This document shows positions 1-6,925 of a stretch of 33,358 nucleotides of DNA, piece by piece (within the stretch, counting starts at the first letter, position 1; every line of letters starts with the position of its first letter). A program made the translations under genes and the position numbers. Under the pieces are notes generated by a model. That model worked only from the letters and a program-made list of their open reading frames with translations. It searched no databases and was not told the DNA's origin. The stretch is from an uncultured Clostridia bacterium (GTDB taxonomy: Bacteria; Bacillota; Clostridia; Christensenellales; UBA1242). The stretch spans positions 1 through 33,358 of the forward strand of contig CATLBG010000004.1 of assembly GCA_949878595.1 (NCBI GenBank), given 5' to 3'.

Positions 1-62
1 AGTTTAACATATTAAACTAAATTAAGCAATATATTTATAAGAATTTCTAATATTAATATTAG
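1..62. repeat. Two small palindromes before the first gene
   Basis: AGTTTAA-CATA-TTAAACT at 1-18 and CTAATATTAATATTAG at 47-62. They could be operator half-sites or simply AT-rich chance; the left edge of the window cuts off their context. Confidence 0.35.
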
Positions 63-134
63 CAAAACTATATTCAATTATAAAGGTAATCAAGTTATAA
101 TATGAGCACAAAAAACAAAAAAGGGAGAAAAATT

Positions 135-1190
135 ATGGAATTAAAATTTAAAAATTTAGAAGGAAATGAGGAAACTATTACTGATATAATACCTGCAAAA
201 ATACGTGAAGAATCATATTATCCTGAGTATCCATCAGCCTATATTGATTTAGATTATGGTGGTGCATCTCAAGGCTTTGGCGGATATTTTTTAACGGGAC
301 GTGAAATAACTTGGAGAAAACTTGTTTTGGATTCAATTTTAGGAAGAAACTGGGATAAAATTAAATACAGCGATCCAAGAGTGCTTGATAGGAAAAAATT
401 TAATGAGGCAATCACAGGACAGAGCGTTCTTGCATATAGACAAGAAAGAGTGCTTGGAATTGGCAGCAGTCTAGAAAATGCCTTCTTTCCAAAAGCTTCA
501 CAGGAATTTTTGAGAGATGACAGGAAAAATCTAAAAATGGCTTTCCCAAGCTTCAGCACCATCATGAGGTGGACAGATGAACTTGAAGTAGACCTCTCTA
601 TTGAAGAAATGAGAGAACTTATAAGACTTGGGGCAGCATTGCTTGAAATTGATTTAGACAGTTCAGTTGAAGAGAGATTAAATAAAAAGATAGCTAGTAT
701 TAATAGTGAAATCCTTGAAAAAAGAAAACAAGAGAAAATTTATGGACAAAGCCAATCAGATGAAATATCTAAACTTGAATGGGATAGAAAAGATATTGAA
801 AATGATTTGAAGAATCTTCCTAAGGAAATTGAAAAGGTTTCAGCCTTTTTGTTAAGCCTTATACAATCAGTTATAAAAAAGTATGACGAAGAGATGGAAA
901 TGACAGACGAAAAATTGAAAAATTCAATTATTGAAAGCATTGCCGAAGATTATGGAATGACTGCTGATAAGGTTATTGAACTTGGTGAGTTCAAATCTAT
1001 GATTGAAGAAAGAGTTAATAACGCTTTGGAAAGACTTGAAAAACGAAAAACTAGATTGCAAGAAATCAGACCAGAGATTGAAGAAGAAATTGAAAAGGCA
1101 CAAGAAATTTTAGAAAAAACAAAAATATATAATGAAGAAAGAAAAGCAAAAGACCTTAAAACAGGTACTGGAGAATTTGGGGAAGAATAG
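135..1190 (+). CDS. Hypothetical coiled-coil protein, unknown function
   Basis: I do not recognise this family. The protein is about 351 residues, highly charged, with no signal peptide or membrane segment. The N-terminal ~150 residues look globular and contain a Gly/Tyr/Phe-rich stretch (DYGGASQGFGGYF). From about residue 165 to 340 it is almost continuously Glu/Lys/Leu-rich, as expected for helical coiled coil. I chose ATG 135 because GGGAG (123-127) sits seven bases upstream; an in-frame ATG at 102 would add 11 Lys-rich residues but has only a distant AAAGG. The gene stands alone: upstream DNA is AT-rich with small palindromes and a strong terminator follows. It could be an accessory or mobile-element gene, but nothing in the window proves this. 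Confidence is for a real gene, not a role. Confidence 0.7.
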   Translation: MELKFKNLEGNEETITDIIPAKIREESYYPEYPSAYIDLDYGGASQGFGGYFLTGREITWRKLVLDSILGRNWDKIKYSDPRVLDRKKFNEAITGQSVLAYRQERVLGIGSSLENAFFPKASQEFLRDDRKNLKMAFPSFSTIMRWTDELEVDLSIEEMRELIRLGAALLEIDLDSSVEERLNKKIASINSEILEKRKQEKIYGQSQSDEISKLEWDRKDIENDLKNLPKEIEKVSAFLLSLIQSVIKKYDEEMEMTDEKLKNSIIESIAEDYGMTADKVIELGEFKSMIEERVNNALERLEKRKTRLQEIRPEIEEEIEKAQEILEKTKIYNEERKAKDLKTGTGEFGEE

Positions 1191-1273
1191 GAATCTCTAT
1201 AAATGGCTATAATTTTTTATTGAACAGCTCTAAGTAAAAAATAGAAAACCTTTGACTTTGTTTGAAATGATAA

Positions 1274-1310
1274 AATAAAGACTTTCTAAATGGAAGGTCT
1301 TTATTTTTTT
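1274..1310 (+). terminator. Rho-independent terminator after the coiled-coil gene
   Basis: Arms 1274-1287 and 1292-1305 pair over 14 positions (two G-U pairs) with loop AAAT, followed by a T run to 1310. It is T-rich on the other strand too, so it may work in both directions. Confidence 0.85.
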
Positions 1311-1315
1311 CTATA

Positions 1316-1393
1316 TTATATAAGTTTTTCTTCAGGTAAAGCTTGATAACTATCTCTGCACTTGAATGAGCAAAAACTTTTATATTTTTTCAA
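1316..1393 (-). pseudogene. Remnant of the C-terminus of an AlkD-type DNA alkylation repair gene
   Basis: Read on the minus strand, this stretch encodes KCRDSYQALPEEKLI followed by TAA. The intact alkD at 2808-3536 ends with KCRDSFQ..., then DKEKLIEYRIK. Nucleotide similarity is also visible around CTCTGCA (about 21 of 28 bases by eye). An in-frame stop lies just upstream and no longer frame exists, so this is at most a decayed fragment. It has the same orientation as alkD, lies on the other side of the permease gene, and like alkD ends beside a hairpin terminator. It could also be chance similarity over a short stretch. Confidence 0.45.
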
Positions 1394-1423
1394 TTAATAT
1401 ATTGTGCTGCAAGTATGCTTTGT

Positions 1424-1452
1424 TTGACTTTAAAATGTGATTGTGGCAAAAT
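1424..1452 (+). promoter_or_regulatory. Weak candidate promoter for the permease gene
   Basis: TTGACT (1424-1429), 17-base spacer, CAAAAT (1447-1452). The -10 is a poor match. AAGGA (1471-1475) is the ribosome site seven bases before ATG 1482. Confidence 0.35.
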
Positions 1453-1481
1453 GAAGGCATAATTTTTGCAAAGGAAAAAAT

Positions 1482-2783
1482 ATGGTTGTTTCTTTGATTG
1501 TTTTTGCACTTGTTATTGTGCTTATGATTTTGAGTGTTTTATTCTTCCCCAAAATAAAGCTTGGAAAAATTAATATTGACACCTATCCAATAATCACATT
1601 GATTGGTGCAATAGCTCTGCTTGCAATTAATAGCGAATTTTTTGTTAGCACATGCAAAGCACTCGTGGCAGACACTGCCGTTAATCCACTCAAAATTTTG
1701 GTTTTATTTTTGTCTATGACAATATTATCAATATTTTTAGATGAGCTTGGATTTTTTAGATTTGTGGCAAACAAAACACTTAAACATGCAAAAAGTGGTC
1801 AGATTAAACTATTTTGTTTTTTATATTTAATTGTATCAATACTAACTATTTTTACCTCAAATGATGTAATAATATTATCATTCACTCCATTTATTTGTTA
1901 TTTTGCAAAAAATGCAAAAATTAATCCTATTCCTTATCTTGCTGCAGAATTTATTGCAGCAAACACTTGGAGCATGGTTCTCATTATTGGCAACCCAACA
2001 AATATTTATCTTGCAACAGCATATGGAATTGATTTTTTGGAATATGTTAAAATTAGTATTTTGCCAACTCTTTTTGCAGGCATAACTAGTTTTTTAATTT
2101 TATTTTTGCTATTTAGAAAGCAACTGAAAAAACCAATTGATGGTGAGGCGGAAGAAATTAAAATTAAAGATAAACCTCTTCTTATTGTTGGACTTGTTCA
2201 CCTTGCAGTTTGCACTATTTTGCTTGGAATAAGTTCTTATATTAATTTGCAAATGTGGATAGTTTCCCTTGCTGCAGTTTGCAGTTTATTTATATTTATT
2301 TTAATTTTTTCTTTAGTTAGAAAAAAGAAACCAATTGAACTTGGAAAGTGCTTAAAGAGAACACCTTATGGACTTATTCCATTTGTGCTGTCTATGTTTG
2401 TTATGATTATTATTTTAGGAAAGCTTGGAGTGACCGCTAAAATTGGTGAATTGTTTGGAGAAAAATTCCCTATATTGGTCTATGGAGTATCTTCATTTTT
2501 GAGTGCGAATATTATAAACAATATTCCTATGAGTGTTTTGTTTTCATCTATTATTGAATCTATATCTGGAAATATTTCGCTAAGTGCTGTGTTTGCAACA
2601 ATTATTGGATCTAACATTGGTGCATTTTTAACACCAATTGGTGCACTTGCTGGAATTATGTGGAGTTCAATATTAAACAAGCAAGGTGTGAAATTTGGAT
2701 ATTTAGACTTTTTGAAAATTGGAGTTGTGGTGGCTATCCCTTCACTTTTTGCAGCACTTGGTGGTCTTGCTATCATATTATAA
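1482..2783 (+). CDS. Ion-transporter superfamily permease (ArsB/NhaD/SLC13-like)
   Basis: A 433-residue polytopic inner-membrane protein with about 11-12 hydrophobic helices and almost no soluble domain apart from a charged central loop near residues 215-230. Two family-like re-entrant motifs are visible: TSNDVIILSFTPF (about 127-139) followed by a helix with GNPTNIYLA (about 169-177), and in the second half SANIINNIPMS plus a GSNIGAFLTPIGALAG segment. This internal duplication is typical of the ion transporter superfamily that includes ArsB, NhaD and SLC13/CitM proteins. The GNPTN motif is closer to SLC13/YbiR-like permeases than to classical ArsB, and no arsR, arsC or arsA lies nearby, so arsenite export is not supported. 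The substrate (an anion or organic acid) is unknown. It is a single-gene unit with its own terminator. Confidence 0.85.
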   Translation: MVVSLIVFALVIVLMILSVLFFPKIKLGKINIDTYPIITLIGAIALLAINSEFFVSTCKALVADTAVNPLKILVLFLSMTILSIFLDELGFFRFVANKTLKHAKSGQIKLFCFLYLIVSILTIFTSNDVIILSFTPFICYFAKNAKINPIPYLAAEFIAANTWSMVLIIGNPTNIYLATAYGIDFLEYVKISILPTLFAGITSFLILFLLFRKQLKKPIDGEAEEIKIKDKPLLIVGLVHLAVCTILLGISSYINLQMWIVSLAAVCSLFIFILIFSLVRKKKPIELGKCLKRTPYGLIPFVLSMFVMIIILGKLGVTAKIGELFGEKFPILVYGVSSFLSANIINNIPMSVLFSSIIESISGNISLSAVFATIIGSNIGAFLTPIGALAGIMWSSILNKQGVKFGYLDFLKIGVVVAIPSLFAALGGLAIIL

Positions 2784-2784
2784 A

Positions 2785-2817
2785 AAGACGAGCTTCTATT
2801 GCTCGTCTTATTTTATT
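2785..2817. terminator. Bidirectional terminator between permease and alkD
   Basis: Perfect 9-bp stem (2785-2793 with 2801-2809), GC-rich in the middle, loop TTCTATT, with T-rich tails on both strands. The right arm overlaps the alkD stop codon, so it serves both convergent units. Confidence 0.9.
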
Positions 2818-3536
2818 CGATATTCAATCAATTTTTCTTTATCTTCACTTGAAACTTGAAAGCTGTCTCTGCATTTGCAAATCGCTTTATTTTGTGTAAA
2901 CTTTAGCAAAGTGCGTTTTTCTAAAAGTTTGTAAGTTTTATCCTTAAACTTTATAAAACCAAAACTGATAAGCCATGCCATGCCCATTTGAACATAATAA
3001 GCTTCATTTTTGACCTCTTCACACATTTTGTAAATTTTATCAATATAATCATCTTCTAGATAATTTGTCATGAGAGTGACAATGCCAAGTCTTGAAACAA
3101 ACTCTTTTTCGCTATAACAAAGATTAATAAAATAATCAAAATATTTGTCCTTTTCATTGCTTTTTTTGAGAAGTTTCATGCTTGATGTGACTGAATCAAT
3201 TAAAGCCCAACTATCAGCAACCTCTTTATATTTTTCAAGCTCAATTATTTGGTCATCTAAGGTTGGCAGACTAACTGCAACCAAGCCCCAAATAAGAACC
3301 TCTTCATATGAATTATTTTGAACATATTTTAAATATCCATGTGGATCAGTCTTTGAAATTTGTTTGGCAATTTTTCTGAGCTCTGCCATGGAAACACAAT
3401 AAATTTCTCTTGTTGTATTTAATATACTTTTATGTCTTTCTTTTTGCTCTACACTTTCAGTTTTTGAAACAGTTTCAAGATATTTTAAAAACTCTGCATA
3501 GTCTGATTTTGAATTAAATTTGAAATTAAATTCCAC
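2808..3536 (-). CDS. DNA alkylation repair protein, AlkD-like HEAT-repeat glycosylase
   Basis: A 242-residue, all-helical protein of the AlkD/AlkC superfamily, which removes N3- and N7-alkylated, cationic purines without base flipping. The key residues known from Bacillus cereus AlkD (W109, D113, R148, W187) appear at W110, D114 (SWALID), R149 (FVSRLG) and W188 (MAWLI). The C-terminal NKAICKCRDSFQ is the usual closing helix. The start is GTG at 3536, sharing one base with the TAG of rel (TAGTG), so its translation is probably coupled to rel. It is the last gene of the minus-strand operon beginning at 9878. Length and catalytic residues look normal. The substrate range of this copy is inferred from the family. 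Confidence 0.9.
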   Translation of the reverse strand: MEFNFKFNSKSDYAEFLKYLETVSKTESVEQKERHKSILNTTREIYCVSMAELRKIAKQISKTDPHGYLKYVQNNSYEEVLIWGLVAVSLPTLDDQIIELEKYKEVADSWALIDSVTSSMKLLKKSNEKDKYFDYFINLCYSEKEFVSRLGIVTLMTNYLEDDYIDKIYKMCEEVKNEAYYVQMGMAWLISFGFIKFKDKTYKLLEKRTLLKFTQNKAICKCRDSFQVSSEDKEKLIEYRIK

Positions 3537-5626
3537 TACCTCACCTCATAAACACTTGCAAGAGAGTTTAGCTTGTTTTTTACTAACATAAGCTCGTTTT
3601 TATCTTTAACATATACCCCAACTTTTAAAATGAGTTCACCAAGCTTATTTTCACTTGTGTTGAGTGAGGCAACCTTTATTCCAAGCTCACTTAGAGCGTT
3701 TGTGATTTCAAGATAAACATTGCCACCACTTTTTGCAATTATATCGACATATGAAACAAACATGAAATCACTATTTCTATCAATATTCCACTCAACATTA
3801 ATAAATCTTGATTCTGGAAGCTTTTGCACATTTTCGCAAGTTGTTTTGTGAATTATGATTCCTCTACCTCTTGAAACATATCCAACAATCTCATCACCTG
3901 GAATTGGGTTGCAACACTTGCAATATTTTGTTAGAGTTCCCTCAGTTCCAGTGACCATAGTTTTACTTTCAAATTTGAGTGGTGCTTTTGGAGCAGTGTT
4001 TAAAATTGATTTATTTTTATTTTCTTCCATCTGCTTTTGGCTGAGAAGGCGACTCACAAATTTTTCAGAAGTGAGCGAACCATAACCAATTGATGCATAG
4101 ATTTCATCTATATTTACAAATGCACTTTTTTTGAGGATTGCAGCTATCCATTCGTCTTTCATTAAACCTGAAAGATTTATGTCATTTGACTTGACATATT
4201 GGTCTACCATAGCTTTGCCAAGTTTTATGTTTTCTTCTTTCATTTGTTTTCTGAAAAATGCATTAATCTTATCTTTAGTTGATTGCATTTTGACTCTTTT
4301 GAGCCAATCTCTTGAAGGTCCCTTTGAAGTAGATGATGTTAAAATTTCTACGACATCACCATTTTCTAGATGAGACACAAGTGGTGCCATAACGCCGTTT
4401 ACTCTGCAACCTACGCACTTGTTTCCAACATCTGAATGTATCATATAGGCAAAGTCTAGTGGGGTTGCATTTTCAACGAGTTTGATTACCTTCCCCTTTG
4501 GTGTTTGAACAAAGATTTCACCAAGATATACATCAGTTTTAAGTTCTTCAAGAAGTGTGTCAGCTGAAACATTGTCTTTATTTTCTAAAAGTTTTCTTAT
4601 CCACAAAAGTTTATTATCTACCACCGCAAGAGACTTTTTATGTTCTTTATATAAAAAGTGTGCAGCAACACCATATTCAGCAAAGTCATGCATTGCATGA
4701 GTTCTGATTTGAACTTCGAAAAATTCTTCATCAAAGTAGACTGTTGTATGAAGCGACTGATAGCCGTTTGGCTTTGGGTTTGCAATATAGTCTTTAAATC
4801 TGCCATCTACTGGAACAAATGTTGCATGTACCAAACCAAGAGCTGTGTAACACTCACTGACTTCGTTAACCAAAATTCTGACAGCTGCAATATCATAAAT
4901 AGTTTTAAGAGTTAAGTTTTTATTTTTCAATTTATTATTTATGCTCGAAATATGTTTTACCCTGCCATAACATGTTGACTCTATGCCAGCATTTTTCATC
5001 ATTGTTTTTATTTCACCAACAATGCTGCTTATCATAGATTCACTTGCACGGGTTTCATTTTTAACTGCATCACTTAAATTTTTAAAGGTTTCTGGTTCAT
5101 GAAAAGCAAAAGACAAATCTTGAAGTTCTGATTTTATTTCACTAAGCCCTAGTCTTGCTGCAATTGGTGCAAAAATATCATCTATTGCCCTAAATGCTGA
5201 TTTTACCTCATTTTTTTCAGTATTTTGCACATTTTTGCGTGCAAAAACCAACATTCCTGCACTTTTTATAATGATAACCCTAATATCTTTAGTGATCGCA
5301 AGAAGCATTTCTTTAAGGCCATCAGCATCAGTATAGTTTTCTGAAAGATCATCACACTTAAGAAGCATTTTGAGAAGAGTTTTTGTTTCTGACTCTTCAT
5401 CTAAGTTTTCAAGCTCAACTAATTTAGTTTTTGCAAACGGAAAAAGTAATGCCGCTTTAACACTGCTGGCATCTAATTTTAATGAAATAACAATCTTTGC
5501 AATTTCTTCAGCTTCAGCTAGAATCTCTTCATTTTTCTCTAAATTTTTTGAAATATAATCTAGAGTTTTAAGCATGCTGGCAGCGTCTTCTTGTGAATAT
5601 TTTTGAATGATTATATCTTTTATCAT
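3536..5626 (-). CDS. rel: Rel/RelA-type (p)ppGpp synthetase with degenerate hydrolase domain
   Basis: A 696-residue long RelA/SpoT homologue with the full domain order: pseudo-HD (about 1-195), synthetase (about 215-330), TGS (about 365-430), helical region, zinc-finger/CC motif (YCKCCNP 568-574, HKTTC 593-597) and C-terminal ACT (about 625-696). The synthetase core is intact: GRVKH (221-225), RFKD (276-279, the RXKD motif of bifunctional Rel), NGYQSLHTT (287-295) and EVQIRT (304-309). The hydrolase is lost. Where active enzymes carry the HDxxED metal site this protein has LFPFAK (61-66), much like the LFPLAD of hydrolase-dead E. coli RelA, and the RLADRLHNMR segment is replaced by IKSAGMLVFAR. 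It should therefore make (p)ppGpp on stalled ribosomes but not degrade it. AAGGAGAG overlaps the stop of the upstream gene, so it is co-translated with the activase pair. Confidence 0.93.
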   Translation of the reverse strand: MIKDIIIQKYSQEDAASMLKTLDYISKNLEKNEEILAEAEEIAKIVISLKLDASSVKAALLFPFAKTKLVELENLDEESETKTLLKMLLKCDDLSENYTDADGLKEMLLAITKDIRVIIIKSAGMLVFARKNVQNTEKNEVKSAFRAIDDIFAPIAARLGLSEIKSELQDLSFAFHEPETFKNLSDAVKNETRASESMISSIVGEIKTMMKNAGIESTCYGRVKHISSINNKLKNKNLTLKTIYDIAAVRILVNEVSECYTALGLVHATFVPVDGRFKDYIANPKPNGYQSLHTTVYFDEEFFEVQIRTHAMHDFAEYGVAAHFLYKEHKKSLAVVDNKLLWIRKLLENKDNVSADTLLEELKTDVYLGEIFVQTPKGKVIKLVENATPLDFAYMIHSDVGNKCVGCRVNGVMAPLVSHLENGDVVEILTSSTSKGPSRDWLKRVKMQSTKDKINAFFRKQMKEENIKLGKAMVDQYVKSNDINLSGLMKDEWIAAILKKSAFVNIDEIYASIGYGSLTSEKFVSRLLSQKQMEENKNKSILNTAPKAPLKFESKTMVTGTEGTLTKYCKCCNPIPGDEIVGYVSRGRGIIIHKTTCENVQKLPESRFINVEWNIDRNSDFMFVSYVDIIAKSGGNVYLEITNALSELGIKVASLNTSENKLGELILKVGVYVKDKNELMLVKNKLNSLASVYEVR

Positions 5627-5635
5627 AAACTCTCC

Positions 5636-6925
5636 TTATAACTTTTCTTTTGCATTTGCAAGCATAAGTTTGATTCTATTTTCTTGGTTTACACGAGAAG
5701 CACTTGCATCATAATCTATAGCAATGATGTTTGCCTCTGGATTTTTTTCACGAATAGTTTTCATCATGCCCTTGCCAACTATATGGTTTGGAAGACAACC
5801 AAATGGCTGAGTGCAGATTATGTTATTTATGCCACGATGAATAAGCTCTATCATTTCAGCAGTGAGAAGCCAACCCTCTCCCATTTTTACACCTTCACTA
5901 ATATAACCCTCTCTGAGTTTGACTGTCTCTGAAAACAAAGTTGGTGGATCAAAAACTGGTTCTGATTTAACTGCTCTTATTATATCTTTTTCTTTTCTAA
6001 GTAGCAACCTATAAGCTATTTTTGAAATGAATGCTATCATTTTTCTTATGCCATATAGTTTGGTGTCAAACATATTGTTGCAAACAAAGTATAACATGAA
6101 ATCAAGTAACCCTGGAACATAGACTTCTGCACCCTCTTCTACTAAAAACTCTTCTAATTCATTATTGCCCAACGGCGAATATTTAACAAAGATTTCTCCA
6201 ACAATACCAACTTTTGGCTTTATTTGATTTATCCTTTCAATCTTTGCAAAACTATGAACTATTTTTTTTAGGTTTGATTTAACATGAGAATATTTTAAGT
6301 TTCTTTTATTATCAAACTCACTGCCAAGTTTATTTATCCAAAAATTCACAAGGCTATCTGTTTCACCTGCAGTTTTTTCATATGGCTTACATTGATTTTT
6401 GAGAAGCATAATTAGATCACCATATATGCAACATTTGAGCATGCCATAAAATTGACTTTTGGTGAACTTGAAGCCCGGTTGAGACTTTAGGCCACTAAAG
6501 TTGAGTGACAAAACTGGAATGTAGCCATAGCCTGCTTTCTTTAGAGCCTTTTTTAGGAGATATAAATAATTTGACGCTCTGCAACCACCACCAGTTTGTG
6601 TGATAACCAAAGCTATTTTGTGAGTATCATATTTACCAGAAAGAACTGCCTGCATGAGTTCACCAATAACTAAAGTTGCTGGATAGCAGGTGTCATTGTG
6701 AACATATTTTAAGCCAGTTGCAGCCACACTTGCACCATGATAATCTAAAAACTCGGTGGTATAGCCATATTGATACAAAAGTTCTTGAATTAGCTTGAAG
6801 TGAATAGGAAGCATGGTTGGAACAAGCAGCTTATATTCTTTTTTCATCTCTTTTGTGAAAACAGGATCACCGTTCTCATCATATAACACTCCATCAATCA
6901 TTGTTGTTTTTATTTTTTCTTTCAT
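5636..6925 (-). CDS. 2-hydroxyacyl-CoA dehydratase-like protein (COG3581 type), activase partner
   Basis: A 429-residue protein resembling the C-terminal part of the large CoA-substrate-specific activase proteins of Clostridia, related to the HgdB-type dehydratase fold. Cysteines likely to bind an iron-sulfur cluster are C80 (NDTCYPA), C115 (GGGCRAS) and C377 (QPFGCLPNH), all in conserved contexts. No membrane segment or signal is present. It overlaps the upstream activase by 32 bases in a different frame. ATG 6925 has a modest AAAGGG site upstream, and an in-frame ATG at 6901 is an alternative. In many Clostridia these two proteins are one polypeptide of roughly 1,400 residues, so this looks like a split version. 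Its exact reaction is unknown in the family; a redox or iron-sulfur role in assembling or activating a radical-type dehydratase is inference. Confidence 0.8.
   Translation of the reverse strand: MKEKIKTTMIDGVLYDENGDPVFTKEMKKEYKLLVPTMLPIHFKLIQELLYQYGYTTEFLDYHGASVAATGLKYVHNDTCYPATLVIGELMQAVLSGKYDTHKIALVITQTGGGCRASNYLYLLKKALKKAGYGYIPVLSLNFSGLKSQPGFKFTKSQFYGMLKCCIYGDLIMLLKNQCKPYEKTAGETDSLVNFWINKLGSEFDNKRNLKYSHVKSNLKKIVHSFAKIERINQIKPKVGIVGEIFVKYSPLGNNELEEFLVEEGAEVYVPGLLDFMLYFVCNNMFDTKLYGIRKMIAFISKIAYRLLLRKEKDIIRAVKSEPVFDPPTLFSETVKLREGYISEGVKMGEGWLLTAEMIELIHRGINNIICTQPFGCLPNHIVGKGMMKTIREKNPEANIIAIDYDASASRVNQENRIKLMLANAKEKL

Noticed and set aside
1482..2783. Arsenite efflux pump ArsB
   Set aside because: GNPTN-type motifs fit SLC13-like permeases better, and no ars regulator or reductase is adjacent.
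6894..6925. Programmed -1 frameshift joining the activase and its partner at an A-rich site
   Set aside because: The partner lies in the +1 frame relative to the activase, so a -1 slip at AAAAAAT would not join them. A separate start at 6925 explains the layout.
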